This document shows, in pieces, positions 8,987 to 17,600 of a stretch of 64,000 nucleotides of DNA (position 1 is the stretch's first letter; the number at the start of each line of letters is the position of its first letter). Position numbers and translations under genes: made by a program. This DNA is from Myxococcus virescens. Its GTDB lineage: Bacteria; Myxococcota; Myxococcia; Myxococcales; Myxococcaceae. The notes beneath the pieces are model-generated. The model made no database searches. It worked only from the letters and a program-made list of their open reading frames with translations, and was not told the DNA's origin. The stretch covers positions 124,001 through 188,000 of the forward strand of contig NZ_FNAJ01000008.1 in assembly GCF_900101905.1 (NCBI RefSeq), in the 5' to 3' direction.

Positions 8987-9293
8987 GGCGCCATGTTCGC
9001 GGCATGGGTGGACCGCGTCCCGCGCCAAACCCGAGGCGTATGTCGTCGCGGCAGTCCAGCAGTCTAAACGTGTCTACCAAAGTGCGTCATCCCCCTGCAG
9101 AGGTACATTCTTCTCTGCCGCATGCCGCTAGGCTTCTACTCCCGATGACGGCGGCATCGCGCCTCCTCATCCCAGGAAGCACACTCGATGGAGTCCGGGG
9201 TAGTTAGTGACTCACCTCTAGCTGCTTGCTTTTGCGCTCCAGTAGATCGCACTCTCCGCCGCAATTTCAGGCCCACATCAGAGGAAGCCAAGG
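8987..9293. other. Intergenic region upstream of the RexA-like gene
   Basis: 307 bases without a convincing gene. A ribosome-binding site (GAGGAAGCCAAGG) precedes the ATG at 9,294. The sequence becomes AT-richer from about 9,100 rightward, and it presumably holds a rightward promoter for the two cargo genes. I could not place -35 and -10 boxes with confidence. Confidence 0.5.
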
Positions 9294-10196
9294 ATGGCGA
9301 AGTCTCGTCGGATGACGGTTCATTTCTATCGCGTGAACATGCCCCAAGGGCACGAGTTCCAGACCCTCCTTAACACCGTGTTCGGATTCTCAGCCGCCGA
9401 GAGATCTATCGAAGTCGGTGGGGTCCCCTATCGTTTGGAGTCCCTCACGATGGACAGCAGATACTGCGAAGGAGAAATGGTTCGACTGCGCGAAGACTAC
9501 CACCCCGGCAAGTACCGCATGGATGCACAAGGGGCGACCGACCTTGGATTGGCGGAAGATGAGCTCATTGGTGAAGAAACGGCTTTCATCTATGACACCA
9601 GCCTGAACATTTTGGGACTTCAAAAGGTTCATGGCGGCGTTGCGGCCGGTGCCTTTGCTGGCTACTTCCGCCGGTTCATCCCGACCGCAGCAGACGCATT
9701 TGGACTGGAGGTCGTGCTGAGTGCGGACCCGGTTCGCCAGATGACACAGTTGCGCGAAGTGAAAACGTTCGAGGTAGAAGTCGCAGCTGTGCCAACGGAC
9801 GTGTTTCACGGGATGGACACGATGAAGGCCCTCGCGAGAACGCAGGCTGAGTCAGGCGCTACCCGCGTTACCCTGTCACTGGGGATGGGGAGAACGCGTG
9901 GAGGCGCCATCGAACGCAATTTTGTGGACGGCCTTCTCAGTAATCTCCTGCGGGTCTTTGCCGAGGAAGAACATGGGAAGAACGCCATCAAGAAGCTCAA
10001 GGTAGGCGGCCCTACTGGAGAAGACCTTGAGGTGCCGATTATCGACCTGCTTTCCCATCGGCTGGTCCACTACCAACGGTATGAATGGGATGACAGATAC
10101 GTCCCTTATACTATGCGGCGCCCCCTAGTTAAGTGGGCGTACGAGGCTAGGGAGAACGAACTCCGAACCGCATATGGCCCCAGGGCAAATTTATGA
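9294..10196 (+). CDS. RexA-like / DUF6731-type protein (candidate exclusion sensor)
   Basis: A 300-residue soluble protein on the strand opposite to the tail operon, with a good Shine-Dalgarno site and AT-richer codon use. I do not identify it firmly. Residues 85-130 (AEDELIGEETAFIYD, then ILGLQ and a G-x-F-x-x-YF run) and 138-167 (a VVLSADP...FEVEVAAVP pattern) run in the same order as segments I recall from lambda RexA. It may belong to the DUF6731 group. It overlaps the next gene by ATGA, and that gene encodes a four-helix membrane protein, the arrangement of rexA-rexB. This points to a self-contained abortive-infection module expressed in the lysogen. Confidence 0.55.
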   Translation: MAKSRRMTVHFYRVNMPQGHEFQTLLNTVFGFSAAERSIEVGGVPYRLESLTMDSRYCEGEMVRLREDYHPGKYRMDAQGATDLGLAEDELIGEETAFIYDTSLNILGLQKVHGGVAAGAFAGYFRRFIPTAADAFGLEVVLSADPVRQMTQLREVKTFEVEVAAVPTDVFHGMDTMKALARTQAESGATRVTLSLGMGRTRGGAIERNFVDGLLSNLLRVFAEEEHGKNAIKKLKVGGPTGEDLEVPIIDLLSHRLVHYQRYEWDDRYVPYTMRRPLVKWAYEARENELRTAYGPRANL

Positions 10197-10789
10197 CGAC
10201 TCAGAGTCCTTCAACTTCAACACTATCCAGGAAGAAGAAGGTCGCCATCATCTGGGAACGGGTGTACCCCAGCACTGTTGGAGTGATTGTGACTGCTGCG
10301 GCTGCGGGCGCTCGCTGGAAGTTTCCCGAGTGGAAGCTTCCCAGCGACCTGGGGCAACTTTTCTCGTCCACCCTGGACCTTGGAGCCATCGCTATCGGAT
10401 TCTTGGCGACCGCCAAGGCTGTCTTGCTCTCGATCCAAGGGAGCCCTGCCGTTACGAAGATGCGAGGAACCGGCCTGTATGAAGGACTACTCAGATTCAT
10501 TCTGAGAGCTATTCAAGCAACCTTCACTCTGGCGGCGTATAGCCTCGTAGCTATTTTCCTTGAGAAGGCTTTCGATCATTCGACGCTAAAATGGCAACTT
10601 GTCGTGCTCATATGGATTTTCTTGGTCGTTACAGCAGGACTCGCTTGCTACCGCGTTATTGACGTCTTCTTCACGATCCTCAGCCCTCGCGACATTTCGA
10701 CACTTGCTCCTAAGGAGCAGAGTAGTTCTGCTACACCTCTCACTATCCTTCCTCCTTCGCGGAAGGAACCGATGCAAGGTGATAACTGA
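10193..10789 (+). CDS. Four-helix membrane protein, RexB-like partner
   Basis: A 198-residue membrane protein with helices at about 25-41, 61-81, 101-123 and 134-157, a short basic N terminus (LSRKKK) and a Ser/Pro-rich cytosolic tail of about 35 residues. Its start codon overlaps the stop of the RexA-like gene (ATGA), so the two are translationally coupled. Lambda RexB is likewise a four-helix membrane protein encoded directly after its soluble sensor, though shorter (144 residues). If the analogy holds, the soluble partner would open or gate this protein during superinfection. No sequence motif proves channel activity. Confidence 0.55.
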   Translation: MTTQSPSTSTLSRKKKVAIIWERVYPSTVGVIVTAAAAGARWKFPEWKLPSDLGQLFSSTLDLGAIAIGFLATAKAVLLSIQGSPAVTKMRGTGLYEGLLRFILRAIQATFTLAAYSLVAIFLEKAFDHSTLKWQLVVLIWIFLVVTAGLACYRVIDVFFTILSPRDISTLAPKEQSSSATPLTILPPSRKEPMQGDN

Positions 10790-10827
10790 AACGCCCCTCC
10801 GTACTCGCTGCGGTGAGCCCCCTGAGC

Positions 10828-10913
10828 CATCCCCTCATTTGAAGATTCCCCTTGGAGAACGCATGGGCAGCCGAGCGAGCAAGCTCAGAGGGGAAATCGA
10901 GAATGAGGGGATG
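10828..10913. terminator. Long nested inverted repeat after the RexB-like gene
   Basis: A 12-bp perfect inverted repeat (CATCCCCTCATT at 10,828-10,839 and its complement at 10,902-10,913) encloses a second, bulged one (GATTCCCCT at 10,844-10,852 against AGGGGAAATC at 10,889-10,898). The structure could end transcription after the RexB-like gene, or be a structured RNA or element end. There is no clear U-tract. Confidence 0.45.
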
Positions 10914-10928
10914 CTTCAGGTGATCCCC

Positions 10929-11099
10929 CTCACCGCTTCCGGTTGACGAATCCTCCGGGCCGCATCTCCTCCAGCATGACCCGGCGGACAGCTCCACCCA
11001 GGTGCTGCCCAGGCGCCGCGACTCCTCCGTCGTGCCAAGCGTCTGGACGTCCGCGCTCACCGAGCCGTCCTGGTGCACGTTGAGGGGCGGCACGGAGCC
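10929..11099 (-). pseudogene. Degenerate duplicate of the tape measure 3' end
   Basis: About 170 bp closely matches the 3' end of the tape-measure gene (14,659-14,853), with a roughly 13-bp deletion near the stop and other small gaps. In one frame it still encodes VHQDGSVSADVQ and GTTEESRRLG, as in the intact copy, then goes out of frame. It lies at the far end of the cargo region, next to the stop of the immunity-like gene, and looks like a scar of the event that brought cargo in behind the tape measure. Confidence 0.85.
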
Positions 11100-11107
11100 A
11101 GCGTCCC

Positions 11108-11563
11108 CTACTCCCCCAACCAGAAAGAGCGACCGCCGCTCTTCAGCGCTCGAGCGAGGAACTCCTCGAATGACGGTGCAATCGGGTCCACCTTCGGGAA
11201 TGTCTCATGGAAGGCGTCGAACAGAGGGTACCTTGGGGACTTCGGCTCCACGTCGACGACGACGTAGTTGGTGTCCTGCATGTCGACCAGGGCATACAGC
11301 GACGGTGAGCCGTAGGCGTCTTCGTCGCGGCCGAAGATTGCGACGCGCGCACGTCGAATCTCCGCCAGCGGGAGAATCCGATAGTCCGCGTCAGGGACAG
11401 GCTCGAAGAGCGCCGCTCCATCGCAGTGGAGGTAGAAGGCTCGCAAGTCAGCATCAAGCTTCCAGCCCACGCGAGCCTCGAATGCCGCGATTTGGGCAGG
11501 CGTCGCGGGAGCGTTGGGGAAGTGGTGTCGCGAGACTTCGGCGAGCAGGGAGTCGATGGGCAT
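11108..11563 (-). CDS. SMI1/KNR4 (SUKH) family immunity protein, SitI-like
   Basis: A 151-residue protein of the SUKH superfamily. It has the typical opening helix and the segment in which an early helix (ATPAQIAAFEARVGWKL) leads to LRAFYLHCDGA, a central ILPLAEI strand, and a C-terminal SFEEFLARAL helix. SUKH proteins are common immunity partners of nuclease toxins in contact-dependent systems. It starts 7 bp after the stop of a lipoprotein with a predicted nuclease end, the usual toxin-then-immunity order. In myxobacteria such pairs (SitA/SitI) are carried on prophage-like elements and mediate kin discrimination. The family is clear; the pairing is inferred from position. Confidence 0.82.
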   Translation of the reverse strand: MPIDSLLAEVSRHHFPNAPATPAQIAAFEARVGWKLDADLRAFYLHCDGAALFEPVPDADYRILPLAEIRRARVAIFGRDEDAYGSPSLYALVDMQDTNYVVVDVEPKSPRYPLFDAFHETFPKVDPIAPSFEEFLARALKSGGRSFWLGE

Positions 11564-11570
11564 GGCCGCC

Positions 11571-12212
11571 TCAGTCCACGTAGGGCCGCTCCGGCCCCAC
11601 GGCTCGCCACTTGCCAGCAGCGTCGTAACAAGCCGGGTAGGCGCTGTTGATGACGTGATGCACGCCGGGCGGCACAGGAATCACATTGTCGGGAGCCAAG
11701 GGAGCGCCCCCATGCGCCAAGTCGAAGATGTGGTGGCCAGGCCAATGCGCCGTCTCCGTCTTCGGCCAGTCCCCGAACTCCGAGCTCCACTGCCTGCGGA
11801 ACGTCTTCCGCGCGTCCTCCCACGTCTCGCGTCGATGCTTGAGGTCCGACACCTTGGGGTAGTCGCAGCAGCAGTGGGTGACGGCCAAGCGCCCGCCCGC
11901 AGCGGCCGGAAGCGCCATGAAGCGCCCCTGCCAGTCGCCCTTGATGTCCGCGAGCCAGATGCAGCCGAGCAGCGGGACGTGCCCCTCGGCCACGCACCGC
12001 CGCTCACAGCGCGCCATGAGCGCGGCACTGCACAGCCAGGGTCCGTAGTAGATGGTCGTCTGCACCGTCCCACCTGCCGGGCTCGGGATGCTCGGGCCCA
12101 CCCACTTCGCCGAGGGCTTCGCGCCCACGGCGCTGACGGTGGCCGAGCCGCAGCCGCCAAGGGCGAGCAGCAGGGACACTCTCACGAAGTGCTGGCAGCG
12201 CCATGGCTTCAC
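11571..12212 (-). CDS. Lipoprotein with C-terminal GHH-type nuclease toxin domain, SitA-like
   Basis: A 213-residue protein read from a GTG. The first 21 residues form a lipoprotein signal: basic start, SLLLAL core and lipobox LGGC with Cys21. The C-terminal part (about 160-205) has WPGHHIFDLAH, then NVIPVPPGVHHVINSAY, a Gly-His-His plus His-His-x-x-Asn layout typical of HNH/endonuclease VII-type polymorphic toxins. A lipoprotein signal with a nuclease end and an adjacent immunity gene matches the SitA toxins that Myxococcus transfers by TraA/TraB outer-membrane exchange. I see no clear Shine-Dalgarno site, so the start could differ. It could also be a secreted lipoprotein of another type. 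Confidence 0.65.
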   Translation of the reverse strand: MKPWRCQHFVRVSLLLALGGCGSATVSAVGAKPSAKWVGPSIPSPAGGTVQTTIYYGPWLCSAALMARCERRCVAEGHVPLLGCIWLADIKGDWQGRFMALPAAAGGRLAVTHCCCDYPKVSDLKHRRETWEDARKTFRRQWSSEFGDWPKTETAHWPGHHIFDLAHGGAPLAPDNVIPVPPGVHHVINSAYPACYDAAGKWRAVGPERPYVD

Positions 12213-12258
12213 GCAAAACGTGATAGCGCAGACAAAGCAGACGCATAAGTCACCGACT

Positions 12259-12305
12259 CCACGGCTGCCGTGGTGGGTAGGGACCAGTGGCAGACGCTGT
12301 CCCTA
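12259..12305. promoter_or_regulatory. Two inverted repeats in the divergent SitA-like / BRO-N interval
   Basis: The 287-bp interval 12,213-12,499 separates divergent genes. It holds CCACGG-CTG-CCGTGG (12,259-12,273) and, 4 bp on, TAGGGAC (12,278-12,284) with its complement GTCCCTA (12,299-12,305) around a 14-base spacer. The spacing suits an operator for a dimeric regulator, or a small hairpin. No clear -35/-10 pair was placed and no small gene is convincing in the rest of the interval. Confidence 0.4.
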
Positions 12306-12499
12306 CAGCGCCCGGCCGCGGCATCGGACGCGGGGTGCGGTCCATGTCCGCCCTGCTCGCCACGACTACACCTACTGCACGTGCATTCAGGCACACCCGG
12401 AATGTCAGGCCCGCATGTCAGAAGGGCCGATGGCGCCACAACCCAGGCGGTCGCCGCAGGACTCGCCAGGAGTGGAGCCTTTCCTTGGAGGGGACACGC

Positions 12500-13333
12500 A
12501 TGCCGCACTGCAGGCCCAACGCACTTCAGCCATTCATGTTCGACAACACCCCGGTCCGGACCGTCATCGGGCCGGACGGAGAGCCGTGGCTGATGGCCAC
12601 CGACGTCTGCGCGATCCTTGGTCTTTCCAACCCGCGCGACGCAGTGGGCCGCCTTGACGACGATGAAAAGGCGACCGTCGGTAATGCCGACGGTCAGCCT
12701 GGACGCGGGGCACAGACGTTCAACATCATCAGCGAGTCCGGTGTCTGGGCGCTCACGATGCGGAGCCGAAAGCCCGAGGCGAAGCGCTTCCGGAAGTGGG
12801 TGACGAAGGAGGTCATCCCGTCCATCCGGAAGACGGGGGCCTACAACCCTTCCATGGCGACGGTCCGCCAAGCCGTAGCGGAGCGTTTCCTCCGCGTCGG
12901 CCTGGCGCCCTGGATGAAGCGCTTCCCGGACGCATTCTACGAGGAGATTTTCCGACTGCGAGGCTGGCCGTGGCAGGGGCCAGGCACTCCACGCCCGGGT
13001 GTCATTGCCTACTACACCAACGACCTCATCTACGAGAGGCTGGCGCCAGACCTTCTGCGGATGCTCCGCGAGCGCAATCCGGTGGATGCCCACACCAAGA
13101 AGCGTCCCTCGAAGCACCACCAACACCTGAGCGATGACGTCGGCCATCCGGGCTTGGAACGGCACCTGTACTCCGTCATCTGCATCATGCGTAGTTCGTC
13201 CACATGGGATGACTTCATGATTCAGATGGACCGCATCCACCCGCGTTGGGGGAACAGCCTCCTTCTTCCTCTCATGAACGAACTGCTGCTGCCGCAGCCC
13301 CAATCGCCCGCCCCCGCGGTCTTTCCATCCTGA
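12500..13333 (+). CDS. BRO-N / P63C phage antirepressor-type protein
   Basis: A 277-residue protein. Residues about 10-110 are a BRO-N domain (PWLMATDVCAILGLSNPRDA, a DDDEK motif, then ESGVWALTMRSRKPEAKRF and WVTKEVIPSIRKTG), a DNA-binding module of phage antirepressors. The C-terminal 150 residues match P63C (WMKRFPDAFYEEI, YYTNDLIYERLAPDLL, HHQHLSDDVGHP). ATG at 12,500 has GGAGGGG upstream. It is on the strand opposite the late operon and is divergent from the SitA-like gene. It may relieve repression or control the cargo region; the target is unknown. Confidence 0.85.
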   Translation: MPHCRPNALQPFMFDNTPVRTVIGPDGEPWLMATDVCAILGLSNPRDAVGRLDDDEKATVGNADGQPGRGAQTFNIISESGVWALTMRSRKPEAKRFRKWVTKEVIPSIRKTGAYNPSMATVRQAVAERFLRVGLAPWMKRFPDAFYEEIFRLRGWPWQGPGTPRPGVIAYYTNDLIYERLAPDLLRMLRERNPVDAHTKKRPSKHHQHLSDDVGHPGLERHLYSVICIMRSSSTWDDFMIQMDRIHPRWGNSLLLPLMNELLLPQPQSPAPAVFPS

Positions 13334-13377
13334 GAAATTCTGGCATGGTGGCTCCAGTCCCCCGACAAGGAGCCACC

Positions 13378-13914
13378 GTGGCTAGCAATTCCAGGCAGCG
13401 GCACAGAATGGACTTCCTTTGGCGCGTTCGCGAGGCGCTGGCACTGCCCTACTCACTCGTGGTGCGAGGCGGGGTCCTCGTGTGGCGCCGTGACTCGTAC
13501 ATCAGCACCATGCAGTTCACCGACTACGGTGGGCCAAAAGAAATCGACCGGGTCGACGCAAACGGGACGTGCTTCTCGCCATCAAGGCAGATGCTCCGGC
13601 GCCTGGGGTTCGACTCGCGGGTCTCCTATGTCTCTAGAGACCCTCTACAGCGACGCCTTCAACTCACAGCCACAGTCGAGGAGTTTCCCGCCCTCGCTCC
13701 GTGGCTCGCAGACGAGCTCGGCGCCCGGCTCAGCGGCCTGAACCTCCCTCCATGCCCTGTTCCGCTCAGCGGCATCAGGGGAGACCACAACATCTGGACC
13801 AACTCAGCCAGGGCTGACTATGCCGCATGGGCGAAAGAGGAACAGCTCAAGCGCGACCAGCAGCGCCAACGCCGCCAGACGGCCTTGATGCACTTTGCCC
13901 CCGCGACGCATTGA
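13378..13914 (+). CDS. Unknown 178-residue protein after the antirepressor
   Basis: Not recognised. GTG at 13,378 is chosen because AAGGAG lies 5 bases upstream; an ATG at 13,345 is a weaker alternative. No signal peptide or membrane helix is seen. The first 120 residues mix strands and helices (for example VVRGGVLVWRRDSY), and the last 35 are a charged, Gln/Arg-rich helix. It follows the BRO-N gene by 44 bp on the same strand and is probably co-transcribed with it. Confidence 0.6.
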   Translation: MASNSRQRHRMDFLWRVREALALPYSLVVRGGVLVWRRDSYISTMQFTDYGGPKEIDRVDANGTCFSPSRQMLRRLGFDSRVSYVSRDPLQRRLQLTATVEEFPALAPWLADELGARLSGLNLPPCPVPLSGIRGDHNIWTNSARADYAAWAKEEQLKRDQQRQRRQTALMHFAPATH

Positions 13915-13920
13915 GCCCAC

Positions 13921-13945
13921 TCACCTCGGCCGGTTGACGAAGTCG
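13921..13945 (-). repeat. Short third copy of the tape measure 3' end
   Basis: Twenty-five bases match the 3' end of the tape-measure gene (14,660-14,684) at 24 of 25 positions, including the complement of its stop codon. It lies between the unknown plus-strand gene and the lipoprotein gene, so it separates two cargo blocks. It is too short to encode anything. Confidence 0.8.
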
Positions 13946-14060
13946 CACCCCAAGCCAGCCGCATAGGGAATCGGCCCGCCCCAGAACCTCGGGCGGGCCG
14001 CCGCACGAGAACAGCCTCCGACTCAAGAACTTGAATCGGTCTCGCGCCTCTCAAAACCAC

Positions 14061-14471
14061 TCACAAAGAAACCGAAATAGGCAGCGTATCTCCCCCATCA
14101 GGGGACGTGCCGCGCGATTCCCATACGCCCGGGATATAACCAGAGCGGTCTTCGACCGTGCATGACGACACACCGTAACATGTTTTGCCATTCGACGACC
14201 ACAGCGGGCCTGCTGGGAAAGCCAACCTGGCTTGCAAATTAATAACAGGCTGAACCGAATCACACACAACGGTAGCTGTTGCCCCCACGCTAATGGGACC
14301 AGAGGGGCCGGAAATAACATACGGAGGGGTAACGCTCGTTGAGCACCCCGGAACGACCGACTGCTCCTGCGCCACATGGCCTTCACCCATCTCCTCAGGC
14401 ATGTCCGGCCCGCAACCAGCAGCAACAAGCATCGCACTTGCACTCAAAATCAGAACCACTGGCCTCTTCAT
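14061..14471 (-). CDS. Small lipoprotein of unknown function
   Basis: A 136-residue predicted lipoprotein. ATG at 14,471 follows AAGGAG at good spacing. MKRPVVLILSASAMLVAAGC is a standard signal with a LVAAGC lipobox and acylated Cys20. The mature part is Ser/Thr/Gly-rich and beta-like, with several cysteines (PGC, VVCDS, KTCYGVSSC) likely to form disulphides. Composition is AT-richer than the tail genes. It sits alone between the tape measure and a short copy of the tape measure end. It could be a surface or exclusion lipoprotein, or a SitA-like protein with an unfamiliar toxin domain; no immunity gene is adjacent. Confidence 0.7.
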   Translation of the reverse strand: MKRPVVLILSASAMLVAAGCGPDMPEEMGEGHVAQEQSVVPGCSTSVTPPYVISGPSGPISVGATATVVCDSVQPVINLQARLAFPAGPLWSSNGKTCYGVSSCTVEDRSGYIPGVWESRGTSPDGGDTLPISVSL

Positions 14472-14659
14472 GGAGTCTCTCCTTGGTGATCGGGTTGAGG
14501 CGTCCAGCATAGACAGCTTACCTGGGGATACCAAAGGCAATGCGATGTCGGAGCAATCGTTGCGAAATGACCGCCAATTGCCGAGCATCTTCAGCTTGAC
14601 ATTCTAAGCGCCGCGCATGCTCCCATCCGCTAATGAGAAGCTAGAGCGGCTCTCACTCT

Positions 14660-17600
14660 TCACCTCCGCCGGTTGACGAAGTCGTAGACGAAGCCTCCGG
14701 GCCGCATTTCCTCCAGCATTACCCGGCGGACAGCCCCACCCAGGTGCTGGCCCAGGCGCCGCGACTCCTCCGTCGTGCCAGGCGCTTGGACGTCCGCACT
14801 CACCGAGCCGTCCTGATGCACGTGCACGTTCACGTTGATGGGCGGCACGGCGCCGGCCGGGAACGTGTCGGTGCTCGCCGGCGCGCTCGGCACCACCAGC
14901 TTCGCCGCGCCGTCCGCATAGGGCGCGCCGCTCTTCATCACGGCGGGCGCGGACATGTCGAACGCGGACTTGCCCGCCGCGACGCCTGCTCCTGCAGTGG
15001 CTCCTCCCGCGCTGAAGCTCGCCCCCGTTATGCCGCCCAGGAGGGCCGTGGTGCCGATGTCCACCAGGGCCACGAATGCCTTGTGGGCCAGGAGCCGCGA
15101 CAGGTCCTTGAGCATTCCGTCAATCATGCCGCGCCAGGTGAACTGCGTGGAGGTGGCGAAGGTGGTGATGGCGTCTTCCATGTGCTGGGCAGCGAAGCCC
15201 ACTGCGTCCTGGGCAATGGAGAAACCGTCGCTCATCTGCCGGTGCAGGCGCACCAGTTCCTTCTGGTACGTCTCCATGCTGATGCGCTCGTCCTGCAACA
15301 GCTTGTTCAGCATCTCGACGCGCTTCCGCACCTCCTCCAGTGGGTTGAGCTGCTTCTGGAGCAGCTCCAGGTCCTTCACCAGTTGAGCCTCCTCCTTCCC
15401 CTCCTTCGTCCAGAGGGAGCGGGCCTTCGCGAGCTTTGCTCCATACTCCTCCGCCTTAATGGTGCCCGCAGCCAAGCCGGCGTTCAGTGCCTCCACGGCC
15501 TTGGCCATTCGGTCCGCGTCAGCGTCCCCGAGTTGCTGATTCAGTTGCTCAAGGGCGCGCGCGTGCTCCTCCGCCTTTTTCTTGGCTTCCTCGTCGGCCT
15601 TCTTCTTCGCCTCAAACGCTGCAATTTTCTCAAGTGCAGCGTCTGCTACTAGCCGCTGCGCGTAGTTCAGAGATTTGTACTCAGCCGTGAGCTTCTCGGC
15701 CCCCTCTCGCGCGAGCCCCAGCGTAGCCGCCTCTTCCTCGAGCTTTGCCAGATACCTCGCGGCGGACTTCGCCAGTTCCGCCCTGGCCTTTTCCTCGTTC
15801 TGGAGGCGCTCCGCCTCCTGTTCACGGGCACGCGCCGTGGCGGCAGCCGCGTCAGCCTCACGCTGGTGGGCGCCGGGGTCATAGGCCACAGCCTCCCTAA
15901 CGCGCGCGAGTGCCTTCTCCAACTCCGCCGAGTCCTGAGTAGCCGACTGCAAGTCCTTGCGAAGTTCCTTGACGCTTTTGGGCAGGTATCGCGGTTCGAA
16001 GTCCTTCACGATCTTGTCGGCGCGAGGGTCCTCGTCATCAACCAGGACGCGATTCAGCACGCGGGTCCGGAATTCCGCCTCCTCGGCTTGGAGCCGCTCC
16101 TTGATGCTCTTCACACGAGCCTGGTTGAGCTCCGTTTCATGCTTGGCCACCTTCTCGAAGACGGCCAGCGCCTGCTCCGCCGTCTTGACCTCATCGGTCA
16201 TCATGGTCTGGTAGTCGCCACCAAGCGCCGCCAGTTCCTTCCGTGCGATGGACAGCACCTGAGCAGCCTTCGCTGCATCTGTCGTCGCGCGGGTCTGTTG
16301 GAGCAGGTCGGACACAATCGAGGCGCTCTTCCCGACGCTGGTAGCAGCAGCTGTTCCAAGTTCTCGGGCCTTCACAGCGGCATCCTCTGCCCTGGAGATG
16401 TAGGCGGAGATTCCCGCCGTCAGGAGGCCAATCGCGGTGATGGCGACGCCGATGGGCCCACCGAGCGCGGCCATAGCCCCCTGGAGCACGCGACCGGCCC
16501 CCGCAGCTCCGTACATCGCTTGCGCGGCGCGCACCTGCGCCAGCGCGTTGTCATTCGCGGCAATCGCGGCCTGGGCATGCGCGGCCCGCATGAAGGGCGC
16601 CGTCTGCTGGAGGGACGACTGGCGAGCCTCAAGCTGGACGGCCGCGTTCCGCAATGCAGCCCGGGAGCTCTCGTTGACTGCCTTGACGTAGCCCGCTTCT
16701 GCGAGCGCCGCATTCGTTGTCGCCTGCCGGCTCTGGACCAGTGCCGATGCCTTCGCGGCGGCGCTCTTCACCCATTCAGCCGCCCATGCGCCGCCTCTGG
16801 CTGCCAGGAGAATCCCCACGGCCTGGGCCGTCGCGCCAGCTGAACTCGACAGCGTGGTGAAGTTGCTGGAGAGCATCTCGATGCCGGGCATCAACTGCGC
16901 CAGGAGCCCCTGCCCCACCGCGATTTCGAGGTCGTCGAACTTCGCTTTCAGTTGGTCCAGGGCGAACTGAGGCGTCTGGGCCATCTTGCTGAAGGCGACC
17001 TCGGTGCGTCCTGCTGCCGACTCCATGTTCTTCAACGACGTGGCGAAGTCGCCAGCGCTGGACCCGGTCAGCGTCATTGCGGGAAGCAGCGCCTCCACAC
17101 CACCTACAAGCTTGGCCAGCAACTCCGTGCTACCACCCGTTTGGACCTTGAGGTGGTCCAGGAACCCTGCGAGCCCCCGCGCCTTCAGCCCTGCCGTGTT
17201 GAATTCGATGCCGAGGGCACGCGCCAGGTCCCGGGCCTCGTTCGACGGCTTGGCAACCTGGGCAAGGATGGCTCGCATCCCTTCCATCGCCGTCTCCGTC
17301 TTGATGCCGGCCTTCGTGAGTGCAGCGGTCGCGGCAAGCAACTCCTGGAGCGACACGCCCGTCTGCGAGGCGATGGGCGCCAGCTTGCCGATGTGCCTCG
17401 CAATCTGCTCAATGGACGTCTTGCCATCCGCAGCGGAGACGAACATCGCATCGGAGGCCTCCGTGGCGTCCCGGAGTTGAGAGCCGTAGCTGGCCATGAT
17501 GGATGTGAGTCCGTCAGCAGCAACCCCCACCTCCGTGACGCCACCAATGGCCAGCTTGTTTGAGACGCGAAGCAACTCCGTTGCCTGAGAAGCATCGCTC

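Noticed and set aside
12209..13303. A 364-residue minus-strand frame opposite the BRO-N gene
   Set aside because: The plus-strand frame has clear BRO-N and P63C motifs; the opposite frame has none.
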